A DNA stretch of 64,000 nt, taken from the NCBI GenBank assembly GCA_003599235.1, contig QZJE01000002.1, positions 17,803-81,802 on the forward strand, read 5' to 3'. Positions 33,968 through 43,123 of the stretch are shown here, piece by piece (position 1 is the stretch's first letter; each line of letters opens with the position of its first letter). The notes below the pieces were generated by a model. That model ran no database searches. It saw only the letters and a program-made list of their open reading frames with translations, and had not been told where the DNA came from. Position numbers and translations under genes: made by a program. Source of the stretch: Actinomycetota bacterium. GTDB taxonomy: Bacteria; Actinomycetota; Aquicultoria; SURF-47.

Positions 33968-34560
33968 CAGTAACAAATAAACAAATACAAGAACTAAGAC
34001 AAGCAACAGGAGCAGGTTTAATGGATTGCAAATCTGCCTTAACCGAAGCCAAAGCAGACATGGATAAGGCTGTTGAGATATTAAGACTTAAAGGACTGGC
34101 AGGACTAGAAAAAAGGGCTGGCAGAGTTGCTAAAGAAGGGATTATTGAGGCCTATATCCATGCTAATAATAAAATCGGTGTTATGGTAGAAGTTAACTGC
34201 GAAACAGATTTTGTTGCAAGAAATGACAAGTTTAAAGAGTTTGCCCACGATATTGCTCTGCAGATTGCAGCTTCGGCTCCGCTATATGTTAATGAGGAAG
34301 ATGTTCCATCTGAGGTCTTATCCAAAGAAAAAAAAATCTATAAGGAGCAAGCCAAGGCTGAGGGCAAACCAGATAAAGTACTAGATAAGATAGTTGAGGG
34401 AAAAGTAAAAAAGTATTACGAAGAAGTCGTTTTGCTAAATCAATCATACGTCAAGAATCCCGATATAACTATTCTTGATTATTTGGGAAGTTTTGCAGGC
34501 TCAATCGGCGAGAATATTCGGATTTCTCGGTTTGTTAGATTAGAGTTGGGGAATGCGTAA
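33964..34560 (+). CDS. tsf: Elongation factor Ts
   Basis: A 198-residue nucleotide exchange factor for EF-Tu. The N-terminal UBA-like segment [19 protein letters not shown] and the [35 protein letters not shown] core are diagnostic. This is the short form, as in many Gram-positives and Thermus. Overlaps rpsB (ATGA) and pyrH (eight bases). Confidence 0.97.
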   Translation: MTVTNKQIQELRQATGAGLMDCKSALTEAKADMDKAVEILRLKGLAGLEKRAGRVAKEGIIEAYIHANNKIGVMVEVNCETDFVARNDKFKEFAHDIALQIAASAPLYVNEEDVPSEVLSKEKKIYKEQAKAEGKPDKVLDKIVEGKVKKYYEEVVLLNQSYVKNPDITILDYLGSFAGSIGENIRISRFVRLELGNA

Positions 34561-35278
34561 AAAATTTAAAAAAGTTCTACTTAAATTAAGCGGAGAAGCA
34601 CTTCTAAACAAACAGGGTTACGGCATAGATACCGAAACCCTGGATAATATTTCCAATCAAGTAAAAGAACTGCATACACTAGGAACAGAAATCGCCATAG
34701 TAGTAGGCGGTGGAAATATCTTCAGAGGAGTGGCTGCTTCTGCAAAGGGAATGGACAGGGCCACTGCAGACTATATTGGTATGTTAGCTACTGTTATGAA
34801 TGCTTTAGCGCTTCAAGATTCCCTGGAAAATAAGGGTATTTTTACAAGAGTGATGTCGGCTATCAGCATGCATGATATAGCCGAGCCCTATATTAGACGA
34901 CGGGCAATAAGGCATATGGAGAAGGGACGAATTGTGATATTTGCAGCCGGCACAGGAAACCCTTATTTTTCTACCGACACAGCTGCAGCTCTAAGGGCTT
35001 TAGAGATTGGCTCAGAAGTAATCCTTAAAGCTACTCAAGTTGACGGCGTCTATGATAGTGACCCCAAAAAGAACCCTGGTGCCAAGAAATTTAATGAACT
35101 AAAGTATATTGATGTCTTAAGCAAAGGTTTAAAGGTAATGGATGCTACTGCTACTTCTCTTTGCATGGATAACAATATCCCCATAATTGTCTTTAATTTA
35201 GGTGTTAATGGTAATATTAAGAAAGCGGCTTCTGGCCAAAAAATCGGTACTATTGTTCAGGGAGGTAGCGATGGATAG
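34553..35278 (+). CDS. pyrH: Uridylate kinase
   Basis: A 241-residue UMP kinase of the amino-acid-kinase fold. [45 protein letters not shown] and [18 protein letters not shown] are present. It sits in the conserved rpsB-tsf-pyrH-frr run, overlapping both neighbours. Confidence 0.97.
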   Translation: MRKKFKKVLLKLSGEALLNKQGYGIDTETLDNISNQVKELHTLGTEIAIVVGGGNIFRGVAASAKGMDRATADYIGMLATVMNALALQDSLENKGIFTRVMSAISMHDIAEPYIRRRAIRHMEKGRIVIFAAGTGNPYFSTDTAAALRALEIGSEVILKATQVDGVYDSDPKKNPGAKKFNELKYIDVLSKGLKVMDATATSLCMDNNIPIIVFNLGVNGNIKKAASGQKIGTIVQGGSDG

Positions 35279-35831
35279 CCAAGCAGTTATTTCTAGAACT
35301 GAAGAAAAAATGTCTAAAGCAGTATTGCACACCGTAGAAGAATTAAAAGGTGTTCGCACTGGCCGGGCATCGACAACTTTGCTAGACAGGGTGGTAGTGG
35401 ATTACTACGGGACTAAAACCCCCTTAAAGCAAATGGCTACCATAAATGTTCCCGAGCCTCAATTGATAACTATTCAACCATGGGATAAATCAGTTATCCC
35501 CAGCGTAGAGAAGGCAATTATGGCTTCTGACTTAGGGCTTAATCCCTCAAATGACGGCAATCTAATTAGGCTGAGCTTTCCTCCTTTAACAGAAGAAAGG
35601 CGCATCGAGCTTACTAAAGTAGTTAAACATATCGGCGAAGAAGGCAAAGTAGCTGTTAGAAATGTACGACGTGATTCTATTGAAGAGCTAAAAAAGCTTC
35701 AAAAAGATGGGGCAATCTCCGAGGATGATTACTATCGGGAACACGACCATATCCAAAAGATTACCGATGAAAACTCAAACAAAATAGACGAGATGGTTGC
35801 CTCTAAAGAAAAAGAAGTTATGGAGGTCTAG
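35271..35831 (+). CDS. frr: Ribosome recycling factor
   Basis: A 186-residue protein (family length 185) that splits post-termination ribosomes with [24 protein letters not shown] and the C-terminal helical region [16 protein letters not shown] match. Start ATG 35271 follows GGGAGG and overlaps the pyrH end by eight bases. The longer frame from 35202 lies within pyrH. Confidence 0.97.
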   Translation: MDSQAVISRTEEKMSKAVLHTVEELKGVRTGRASTTLLDRVVVDYYGTKTPLKQMATINVPEPQLITIQPWDKSVIPSVEKAIMASDLGLNPSNDGNLIRLSFPPLTEERRIELTKVVKHIGEEGKVAVRNVRRDSIEELKKLQKDGAISEDDYYREHDHIQKITDENSNKIDEMVASKEKEVMEV

Positions 35832-35833
35832 AT

Positions 35834-36298
35834 ATGAAACAATTTGAAGGCAAGCTAATTGCCAAGGATTTAAGTTTTGCAATAGTAGTTAGCCGTTTTA
35901 ATGAGTTTGTTAGCAAAAGATTGCTAGAAGGAGCTCTAGACAGCCTAAAACGCCATGGTGTAGCAGAGGAAAAAATTGCCTTAGCATGGGTCCCAGGAGC
36001 TTTTGAAATTCCTTTAATTGCCAATAAACTTGCTAAATCCGGTAAATATGATGCTGTAATATGCTTAGGCGCTGTTATTAGAGGCGAAACTCCTCATTTC
36101 GAATACGTTGCTTCTGAGGTAGCCAAAGGTATATCAGCTGTTAACTTAGCAAGTGATGTTCCTGCTGTATTCGGAGTTATCACCGCAGATTCATTAGACC
36201 AAGCTGTCGAGCGTGCCGGTAGCAAATCAGGTAATAAAGGATGGCAAGCAGCTCAAGTTGCTATAGAGATGGCTAATCTGATAAAGACTATTGAATGA
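35834..36298 (+). CDS. ribH: 6,7-dimethyl-8-ribityllumazine synthase
   Basis: A 154-residue enzyme of riboflavin synthesis that forms icosahedral or pentameric assemblies. [44 protein letters not shown] and PAVFGVIT are family signatures. Its insertion between frr and uppS is unusual: other rib genes (ribD, ribE, ribBA) are absent, while ribF occurs at 48462. Start ATG 35834 falls directly after the frr stop, which overlaps its ribosome site (tggaggt). Confidence 0.96.
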   Translation: MKQFEGKLIAKDLSFAIVVSRFNEFVSKRLLEGALDSLKRHGVAEEKIALAWVPGAFEIPLIANKLAKSGKYDAVICLGAVIRGETPHFEYVASEVAKGISAVNLASDVPAVFGVITADSLDQAVERAGSKSGNKGWQAAQVAIEMANLIKTIE

Positions 36299-37011
36299 TC
36301 TCCAAAATTGCTCTAAATAAAAAAGACATCCCTTCTCACGTAGCCATCATTATGGACGGCAATGGCCGATGGGCAAAAAAGAAGCGTCTGCCCCGAATTG
36401 AAGGGCACCGCACCGGCTCTAAAAAAATAATTCGCATTGTAAGGGCAGCAGACCAAATAGGCATTAAATACCTCACACTTTTTTCTTTTTCTAAAGAAAA
36501 CTGGCAGCGCCCGGATAATGAAATCAAGGGATTGATGGATCTCTTTGAAGTAACTATTGACAGGGAAATTCCGGGATTAAAGAAAAACAATGTCGTATTT
36601 AAGGTAATAGGTGATTTAGACTCGCTTAGGAAATCTACCCGCGATAAGTTTTCTCACGCGATAAATGAGACTAAAAACAACAACGGATTAAACTTAATTA
36701 TCGCCGTTAACTACAGCGGCCGCGATGAACTTGCCCGTTGTTTAAAAAAAATAGCTAAACAAAATATTGAAAAAATTACTGAAAAGACGATAGCTAATAA
36801 CTTAGATACTGCGCTTATCCCCGACCCCGAACTTCTAATACGTACCAGTGGAGAGCTTAGGGTTAGCAATTTTCTGCTCTGGCAAATTGCTTATTCTGAA
36901 ATATGGGTCACTAAACTATTGTGGCCAGATTTTCGTCCAAGACACCTATACCAGGCAATAAGCGATTATCAAAAACGCGAGCGCCGCTTTGGAGGAGTCA
37001 ACTGTAGCTGA
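36295..37011 (+). CDS. uppS: Isoprenyl transferase (undecaprenyl diphosphate synthase)
   Basis: A 238-residue cis-prenyltransferase making the C55 carrier of wall synthesis. [24 protein letters not shown] with catalytic Asp, FSKENWQRP and the C-terminal [21 protein letters not shown] and SEIWVT segments are intact. Overlaps ribH (ATGA) and cdsA (one base). Confidence 0.96.
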   Translation: MISKIALNKKDIPSHVAIIMDGNGRWAKKKRLPRIEGHRTGSKKIIRIVRAADQIGIKYLTLFSFSKENWQRPDNEIKGLMDLFEVTIDREIPGLKKNNVVFKVIGDLDSLRKSTRDKFSHAINETKNNNGLNLIIAVNYSGRDELARCLKKIAKQNIEKITEKTIANNLDTALIPDPELLIRTSGELRVSNFLLWQIAYSEIWVTKLLWPDFRPRHLYQAISDYQKRERRFGGVNCS

Positions 37012-37763
37012 TGATGTATCGAATCCTAAGCGCTGCAATTGGAATTCCCATATTGCTTTTAGCTCTAGTTTTTGGAGGAGGAATAGGCTTCTTAAGCTTA
37101 ATTCTTGTTATTATTTGCGTATGTTATTACGAGTTCCTAAAACTGTTTCTTGGGCGATATATTTCTTACTATTTTTCATTAGGTGTCATTACAATCGTTG
37201 CCTTAGGGTTCGCTGTTTTATACCACCTTTGGACAATGTTGCTTTTTGTTCCCCTAATTCTACTAATTATGATATTGATAGACGCAGGGGCTTATCGTCA
37301 GGCATTTGTTGCTTTTTTGGGGATTTTTTATTGTAGCTTGCTTTTGCATTTAGTGGTCTTGAGAGGGATTGAAATGGAACTAGTCTTTGTAGTGTTAATT
37401 TCTACCTGGTCTTTTGATATCGGAGCTTACTTAGTCGGCAAATACTTCGGCAAGCACAAAATTACCCCTAACATAAGTCCAAATAAAAGCTATGAAGGAC
37501 TTTTAGCCGGGTCGTTATTAGTTGCAATAATGCTATTTTTGTATCCTTTTGGCTGGACTAATCCCATTATTAAAGTAGTTTTCGGAGTAATTATCATTAC
37601 CTGTGCATTTAGCGGAGATTTATTAGAGTCTAAGCTTAAGAGGGTTGCTAGGGTAAAAGATACAGGAAGCATCATACCCGGTCATGGAGGATTCCTAGAC
37701 CGTTTCGACAGCCTTCTTTTTACTGGTACAATCGTATTTTATCTATCGAGGTTTTTTATATGA
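37011..37763 (+). CDS. cdsA: Phosphatidate cytidylyltransferase
   Basis: A 250-residue polytopic membrane enzyme making CDP-diacylglycerol. The C-terminal signature SKLKRVARVKDTGSIIPGHGGFLDRFDS is complete. About seven hydrophobic segments precede it. Overlaps uppS by one base and dxr by four. Confidence 0.95.
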   Translation: MMYRILSAAIGIPILLLALVFGGGIGFLSLILVIICVCYYEFLKLFLGRYISYYFSLGVITIVALGFAVLYHLWTMLLFVPLILLIMILIDAGAYRQAFVAFLGIFYCSLLLHLVVLRGIEMELVFVVLISTWSFDIGAYLVGKYFGKHKITPNISPNKSYEGLLAGSLLVAIMLFLYPFGWTNPIIKVVFGVIIITCAFSGDLLESKLKRVARVKDTGSIIPGHGGFLDRFDSLLFTGTIVFYLSRFFI

Positions 37764-38923
37764 AAAAAATCATTATACTGGGCTCAACAGGCTCTATCGG
37801 AGTCCAAGCCCTCGAGGTTATTGCTAACCATATGGACAAGTTCCGGGTAGTGGGTTTAAGCACTAATAAAAATACCACTCTTTTGGCAGAACAGGTTGGG
37901 CAATTTTCTCCCGAGGTTGTGGTTATCGCAGATGAAGCTGCAGGTAAAAGCGCTCTTGATGATTTCTCCGCCGATGTTGAAATCAACATTGGCAAAACTG
38001 AATTACCTATTCTGGCAGCACATCCTGAAGCCGACATTGTCCTTAATGCCTTAGTTGGCGGCGTTGGGTTAGAATCTACCATTGCTGTTCTAAAAGCCGG
38101 CAAAACCCTAGCCCTAGCTAATAAGGAATCGATGGTTATGGGAGGCCAACTGATTCGGTCAATGGTCAACTGTCAACTGTCAACTAATTCCATCATTCCT
38201 GTTGATTCTGAACATAGTGCAATTTTTCAGTGCTTACTAGGTGAAGATAAAAACGAAGTTAGGCGGCTGATATTAACTAGTTCAGGTGGTCCATTTAGGA
38301 AAGCTAATAAAGAAGAGATGGATAAAGCGACTGTGGAGCAAGCCTTAGCTCACCCACGTTGGAATATGGGACAGAAAATATCCATTGATTCGGCTACTTT
38401 GATGAACAAGGGACTAGAGGTAATTGAAGCCCATTTTTTGTTTGATATTGGCTATAAAGATATCGAGGTGGTCGTTCATCCTCAAAGTATTATTCATTCG
38501 ATGGTAGAGTACTGTGACGGGTCTATTAAGGCTCATCTGGGCCAAACTGATATGAAAATTCCTATCCAGTATGCTATAAGTTATCCGCAGCGCTGGCCGT
38601 CACCTATGCCTTATTTAGACTTTGTTGATGTTGGCAGGCTAGATTTTGAGCCTCCTGATACTGAAAAGTTTCCTTGTTTAAAACTAGCTTATGAGGCAGC
38701 CAAATTAGGACAAACTTTTCCAACAGCTCTAAACGCAGCTAATGAGGTTGCCGTAGAACATTTTTTGAGTCAAAATTTAGATTTTAGAGCAATTACTACT
38801 GTAATAGAAAAAACTTTAGAAGATCACCAAGTTCTTGAAGCTACTAACCTGGAGAATGTTTTACAAGCAGATAAATGGGCTAGAGATGAAGCAAAGAGAG
38901 TAGTTGAAAGGCTTAAATGTTAG
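37760..38923 (+). CDS. dxr: 1-deoxy-D-xylulose 5-phosphate reductoisomerase
   Basis: The 387-residue second enzyme of the MEP isoprenoid pathway. NADPH loop ILGSTGSIGVQ, ALANKESMVMGG, PVDSEHSAIFQ, SSGGPF and the HPRWNMGQKISIDSATLMNKG motif are intact. Codons for VNCQLSTN (38163-38186) are formed by a GTCAACT heptamer repeat inside the gene, just before the conserved PVDSEH. Followed by rseP with a seven-base overlap. Confidence 0.97.
   Translation: MKKIIILGSTGSIGVQALEVIANHMDKFRVVGLSTNKNTTLLAEQVGQFSPEVVVIADEAAGKSALDDFSADVEINIGKTELPILAAHPEADIVLNALVGGVGLESTIAVLKAGKTLALANKESMVMGGQLIRSMVNCQLSTNSIIPVDSEHSAIFQCLLGEDKNEVRRLILTSSGGPFRKANKEEMDKATVEQALAHPRWNMGQKISIDSATLMNKGLEVIEAHFLFDIGYKDIEVVVHPQSIIHSMVEYCDGSIKAHLGQTDMKIPIQYAISYPQRWPSPMPYLDFVDVGRLDFEPPDTEKFPCLKLAYEAAKLGQTFPTALNAANEVAVEHFLSQNLDFRAITTVIEKTLEDHQVLEATNLENVLQADKWARDEAKRVVERLKC
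38163..38185 (+). repeat. Heptamer repeat GTCAACT inside dxr
   Basis: Three consecutive copies of GTCAACT, with a related GTCAATG copy just upstream, lie in frame within dxr. The unit is not a multiple of three, yet the frame is preserved. Confidence 0.7.
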
Positions 38924-39972
38924 TATTCAGTTTTATAAGGCTTCTTATCGCTGTAGCTGTTTTAGGTATATTAATAGTTATCCATGAGTTTGGCCACTTT
39001 ATTGTAGCTAAGCTTTTTAACATCAAGGTTACAGAGTTCTTCTTAGGGCTGCCCGGTCCTAAATTGTGGTTTTTTCAGAGAGGAGAGACGACGTATGGAG
39101 TAACCTCAATTCCTTTCGGAGGCTATGTTAAAATGGTCGGCTCCGAGCTAGGCGATGAGGAAGTATCAAAAGAAGACGAGCCAAGGAGCTTTTTAGCAGC
39201 CAAGTTCTATAAAAAAGTGTTAGTTATCTTAGCAGGGCCTTTTATGAACTTAATGCTAGCTTTTATAGTTTTTGCTCTGACCCTGCTTAGTTTTAAAGTA
39301 ATTCCATACAAAATCACTAATAAAATTGGACAAGTCCAAGCCAAGAATCCGGCAGCTATAGCAGGGGTTAAGAAAGATGATACGATAATTGCTGTAAATA
39401 ATGAGCCGACTAAGACCTGGACAAAGCTTAAAAAAGAGATAAGCAGCAAACCTAATCAAGCTATAAATCTTAATGTTCGAAGAGATAGTAAAATGCTTAA
39501 GATAAGAGTAAAAACTGCTGTTAGAGACAAAAAAGGGTTCTTGGGTATATCGCCCGTGGCTCTTACCAGGAGAGCTAGTTTGGGTGAGGCAATTAAGAAT
39601 AGCGCGCAAACAATATGGGAAATAACCTACAAGACCTATGAAGTAATTTTCAGGGCGATAACCGGACGTCCCGGGCAACTACTTACAGGCTCTAGGGGCC
39701 CGATAGGAATTGTAAGGGAAATCGCTAGATTTGCAGAAAGCATCATCTCTTTATTATTTATTTTCTCTGTAATAAATGTCGCAGTGGCTATTATTAATCT
39801 TCTTCCTATGCCTCCGCTAGATTTCGGTAGGGTAGTGCTGCTTACTTTTGAAAAATTAAAAGGCTCTCCTCTAAAAAAACAGACCGCTATTGCCGTTAAC
39901 GGCATCGGGATGGCTTTACTGCTGATGCTTCTAGCCTATGTAACTTACCGCGATATTGCTAGGTTTTTCTAA
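38917..39972 (+). CDS. rseP: Site-2 metalloprotease, RseP/RasP type
   Basis: A 351-residue intramembrane zinc protease that cleaves anti-sigma factors and signal peptide remnants. HEFGH at residues 24-28 lies in the first helix. A PDZ domain spans roughly 125-200 (IGQVQAKNPAAIAGVKKDD). The last catalytic motif reads NLLPMPPLDFGR, where the family consensus has LDGGR; the metal-binding Asp is kept. Placed between dxr and ispG as usual, with no bamA following. Confidence 0.94.
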   Translation: MLVFSFIRLLIAVAVLGILIVIHEFGHFIVAKLFNIKVTEFFLGLPGPKLWFFQRGETTYGVTSIPFGGYVKMVGSELGDEEVSKEDEPRSFLAAKFYKKVLVILAGPFMNLMLAFIVFALTLLSFKVIPYKITNKIGQVQAKNPAAIAGVKKDDTIIAVNNEPTKTWTKLKKEISSKPNQAINLNVRRDSKMLKIRVKTAVRDKKGFLGISPVALTRRASLGEAIKNSAQTIWEITYKTYEVIFRAITGRPGQLLTGSRGPIGIVREIARFAESIISLLFIFSVINVAVAIINLLPMPPLDFGRVVLLTFEKLKGSPLKKQTAIAVNGIGMALLLMLLAYVTYRDIARFF

Positions 39973-39976
39973 AAAC

Positions 39977-40011
39977 TAGCTGGTAGCTTGTAGCTGGTAG
40001 CTTGTAGCTGA
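39977..40011 (+). repeat. Heptamer tandem repeat TAGCTKG before ispG
   Basis: Five tandem heptamers (TAGCTGG, TAGCTTG, TAGCTGG, TAGCTTG, TAGCTGA) fill the whole rseP-ispG gap, leaving no normal ribosome site for ispG. Confidence 0.9.
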
Positions 40012-40015
40012 TAAA

Positions 40016-41074
40016 ATGGCAAAAATGCCAAAAATAACCAAGAAGATCAAAGTAAAGAATATATTTATTGGGGCAGAGAGCCCTGTAATTGTGCAGTCGA
40101 TGACCAATACCAAAACTACGGATGTTAAGGCAACTCTTAAGCAAATAGATGAGCTGGCAAAAAACGGTTGTGAGCTAATAAGAGTTTCTGTACCAGACAA
40201 AGAATCAGTTAAAGGCCTACCTGAAATCATTAAAAAATCCACGATTCCGGTGGTAGCTGACATACACTTTCAAAGCGAATTAGCTATTGCTGCCATTAAT
40301 GCAGGTGCACATAAAATAAGGATAAACCCTGGTAATATCGGTGGCTTAGACAAGGTATCAGCAATAATAGAGGCAGCAAAAGAAGCTAATATACCCATAA
40401 GAATCGGCGTTAATTCCGGCTCGTTGCATAAAGAGTTTCAAGAACTGGCTCATCAAGATCTAGCTCAAGCTTTAGTATCAAGTGCTTTAAAATATATAGA
40501 TTTTTTTGAAAGCCAAGATTTTGACCAGATAGTGGTTTCAGTTAAAGCTTCAAGCGCAAAAGATACAATCAAAGCCTACCGCCTTTTATCTAATAAGACC
40601 GGCTACCCACTACATCTAGGGGTAACCGAGGCCGGAACGTTGTTAAGCGGCAGCATCAAATCAGCTGTAGCTCTAGGGGTTCTATTAGGGGAAGGGATAG
40701 GAGATACAATCAGGGTTAGCTTAACCGACAAGCCGGTAAATGAAGTACAGTCAGCATATAAAATACTGAGTGCAGTAGGAGTTAGGCAACGCGGGGTAGA
40801 CATAATTTCATGTCCAACCTGTGCTCGCTGCGAGGTAGATGTGGTATCCTTAAGCCAGCAAGCAGAAAGAAGGCTAGCAGACATTGCCAAACCCTTAAAA
40901 GTAGCGGTTATGGGCTGCGTGGTTAATGGTCCAGGCGAAGCCAAAGAAGCAGATGTGGGCATCGCTTCGGGTAAAAACAGCGGCGTTTTATTTGTAGATG
41001 GTCAAATAATCGGAAAATATCCTGAGAGTGAATTACTTGATATATTAGAAAAAGAGGTTAGAAAAAAAGTATGA
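40016..41074 (+). CDS. ispG: 4-hydroxy-3-methylbut-2-en-1-yl diphosphate synthase
   Basis: A 352-residue 4Fe-4S enzyme of the MEP pathway. SPVIVQSMTNTKTTD opens the TIM barrel. The cluster Cys are in SCPTCARC and GCVVNGPGEAKEADVGIA. The single-barrel bacterial form. Separated from rseP by heptamer repeats only. Coupled to proS by ATGA. Confidence 0.97.
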   Translation: MAKMPKITKKIKVKNIFIGAESPVIVQSMTNTKTTDVKATLKQIDELAKNGCELIRVSVPDKESVKGLPEIIKKSTIPVVADIHFQSELAIAAINAGAHKIRINPGNIGGLDKVSAIIEAAKEANIPIRIGVNSGSLHKEFQELAHQDLAQALVSSALKYIDFFESQDFDQIVVSVKASSAKDTIKAYRLLSNKTGYPLHLGVTEAGTLLSGSIKSAVALGVLLGEGIGDTIRVSLTDKPVNEVQSAYKILSAVGVRQRGVDIISCPTCARCEVDVVSLSQQAERRLADIAKPLKVAVMGCVVNGPGEAKEADVGIASGKNSGVLFVDGQIIGKYPESELLDILEKEVRKKV

Positions 41075-42309
41075 AGTTTAGTAACTATTTTATTCCTACC
41101 TTAAAAGAAGCACCCTCTGAGGCTGAAATTGCCAGTCATAAGTTATTGCTAAGGGCAGCCATGATAAGAAAAGAAGCAGCTGGAGTTTATTCTTTTCTAC
41201 CGCTAGGTAAACGAGTTTTAGCTAAAGTTGAGCAAATTGTCCGCGAAGAAATGGATAGAATTGGCAGCCAGGAGATATTGCTATCGATTTTGCAACCATC
41301 TAGCTTGTGGGAGAAAAGCGGGCGATGGCAAGCCTATGGGCCGGAAATGATGCGTCTTAGCGACCGCTCAGACAGAGAGTTTGCCCTAGGGCCTACTCAC
41401 GAGGAAATGATAACTGAGCTTGTTCGGAATAATGTGCGATCATACCGTGATTTACCTTTTACCTTATACCAAATAGGCACGAAGTTTAGAGATGAAATAA
41501 GACCCCGTTTCGGCTTAATGAGAGGCCGCGAGTTCATCATGAAGGATGCATATAGTTTTCATGCCGATACTGATAGCTTAAACAAGACATATAAAGATAT
41601 GAGTGGTGCTTACGGAAAGATTGTTGAGCGGTGTGGCCTAAAGTACCGTCATGTAGAAGCAGATTCGGGCCTTATCGGCGGCGAAGTCTCAGAAGAGTTT
41701 ATGGTGCTTGCTTCAAGCGGAGAGGACATGATTATTTTCTGTGGAGCCTGTGGTTACGCAGCCAATATCGAGCAGGCTAAGGAAGGCGATAATTGCCCAC
41801 GCTGCAGTGGTAGCACAGAGACAACCAGAGGCATAGAAATAGGCCACATTTTTCAGTTAGGCACAAAGTACTCAGAGGCTATGGGGGCTACCTATATTGA
41901 CAAGGGCGGTAAATCACTTCCCATAGTTATGGGATGCTATGGCATCGGGGTTACCCGTCTAATGGCAGCAGCCGTAGAGCAAAACAATGATGAAAAGGGC
42001 ATCATTTGGCCAAGAAACTTAAGCCCATTTGTTGTCAGTATTATTCAGCTGGATATGGAATCAAAAGAACTAACAAAGATGGCTGACAAGGTTTACGAAT
42101 TACTATCAAAAGCCGGTATTGAAACGATATATGACGATCGCCAGGAACGGCCTGGTGTAAAGTTTGCCGATAGCGACCTAATCGGCTTTCCGTATCAAGT
42201 AGTAATCGGCAAAAAAGCTGCCAGCCAAGGCAAGGTTGAATTAAAAACCAGAGCTAACCAGAAAGTAGAGCTAGTTAACCTTGACGAACTCATCAAACAT
42301 ATTAGCTAA
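41071..42309 (+). CDS. proS: Proline--tRNA ligase lacking the INS editing domain
   Basis: The 412-residue class II synthetase keeps the bacterial core: LPLGKRVLAKVEQIVREEMD, LGPTHEEMIT, FRDEIRPRFGLMRGREFIMKDAYSFH, GCYGIGVTRL and the anticodon domain. Typical bacterial ProRS has about 570 residues, with a 180-residue INS editing domain between CGYAAN and CPRC. Here these two motifs are only 14 residues apart, so INS is absent. Deacylation of Ala-tRNA-Pro would need a separate protein such as ProXp or YbaK, not seen here. Part of the dxr-rseP-ispG-proS run. Confidence 0.96.
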   Translation: MKFSNYFIPTLKEAPSEAEIASHKLLLRAAMIRKEAAGVYSFLPLGKRVLAKVEQIVREEMDRIGSQEILLSILQPSSLWEKSGRWQAYGPEMMRLSDRSDREFALGPTHEEMITELVRNNVRSYRDLPFTLYQIGTKFRDEIRPRFGLMRGREFIMKDAYSFHADTDSLNKTYKDMSGAYGKIVERCGLKYRHVEADSGLIGGEVSEEFMVLASSGEDMIIFCGACGYAANIEQAKEGDNCPRCSGSTETTRGIEIGHIFQLGTKYSEAMGATYIDKGGKSLPIVMGCYGIGVTRLMAAAVEQNNDEKGIIWPRNLSPFVVSIIQLDMESKELTKMADKVYELLSKAGIETIYDDRQERPGVKFADSDLIGFPYQVVIGKKAASQGKVELKTRANQKVELVNLDELIKHIS

Positions 42310-42958
42310 ACCCACAATTTCTGTTATTATTGCCGCCTACAATGAAGAAAGCCGGATTGGCACTGTCCTTGATGCAGTAACTTGTTCAGCATTAATTAGC
42401 CAAATTATCGTGGTTAATGATGGCTCAAAAGATAAAACTGCTGATGAGGCAACAAGGCCCGGAGTTAATGTTTTAACCCTTGAGAAAAACAGAGGCAAGG
42501 GAGCAGCGTTAATTGAAGGGATTAATCAAACAAAAGACAGTGATATTTTGCTTTTTTTAGACGCCGACTTAGTGGGATTTAAATCAGAACATATAAGCAT
42601 ACTTGTAGAGCCTTTAATAAAAGACAAAGAGGTGGTCATGACTGTGGGTAAGTTTACAGGGGGGCGCAAATCTACAGATTTAGCACAATTTTTAGTTCCT
42701 AATATTTCCGGGCAACGAGCTATCAGGGGTGATGTAATTGCCAAAATGCCCGATTTATCTGCAGACGGCTATGGAGCTGAAGTAGCAATCACCAGATACA
42801 TTAAAAACAACGGCCTGAAGTTTGTTGAAGTGCCGCTAAAAAATGTAAGCCAGGTAATGAAGGAAGAAAAGCTGGGCCTTGTTAAGGGGCTAGCTTCTAG
42901 GATAAGGATGTATTATCAGATGACGAGAACTTTCATTAGGTCACACTTTAGATTATAA
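42281..42958 (+). CDS. Family 2 glycosyltransferase
   Basis: A 225-residue GT-A glycosyltransferase. ISVIIAAYNEESRI starts the fold, VVNDGSKDKT binds nucleotide and LFLDADL (Asp94, Asp96) is the metal-binding DxD. No C-terminal membrane helices, so it resembles short dolichyl-phosphate mannose synthase-like or glucosyl-phosphoglycerate synthase-like proteins. TTG 42281 overlaps proS by 29 bases and has a poor ribosome site. Acceptor unknown. Confidence 0.85.
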   Translation: MTNSSNILAKPTISVIIAAYNEESRIGTVLDAVTCSALISQIIVVNDGSKDKTADEATRPGVNVLTLEKNRGKGAALIEGINQTKDSDILLFLDADLVGFKSEHISILVEPLIKDKEVVMTVGKFTGGRKSTDLAQFLVPNISGQRAIRGDVIAKMPDLSADGYGAEVAITRYIKNNGLKFVEVPLKNVSQVMKEEKLGLVKGLASRIRMYYQMTRTFIRSHFRL

Positions 42959-42972
42959 TTCGATCTAGATTA

Positions 42973-43002
42973 TTGAAGTTATTGTAGTTTCTGTGATATA
43001 TT
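42973..43002 (+). promoter_or_regulatory. Promoter for the nusA-infB operon
   Basis: TTGAAG (42973-42978) and an extended -10, TGATATATT (42994-43002), are 18 bases apart. Predicted transcription starts about 43009, just before the hairpin at 43015. Confidence 0.5.
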
Positions 43003-43014
43003 AACATAACTAGC

Positions 43015-43037
43015 AAGAGTGGGTAAATCCCACTCTT
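43015..43037 (+). promoter_or_regulatory. rimP-leader-like hairpin
   Basis: AAGAGTGGG (43015-43023), loop TAAAT, CCCACTCTT (43029-43037): a perfect nine-pair hairpin followed by a T-rich run. From memory this AGAGTGGG/CCCACTCT form resembles the rimP leader found before rimP-nusA-infB operons in Gram-positives. Here no rimP follows and nusA is the first gene. Confidence 0.55.
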
Positions 43038-43123
43038 TCTTATTTAATTGGGTATTATGAGCAGGCAAAACAAAGCGCTTGAGTAGGAAACAGATAGCAA
43101 GTGGGTTTAAAAGGAAGGCAGAA

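Noticed and set aside
36989..37336. 115-residue plus-strand frame over the uppS-cdsA junction
   Set aside because: Out of frame with cdsA, whose membrane signature continues through this region. No independent support.
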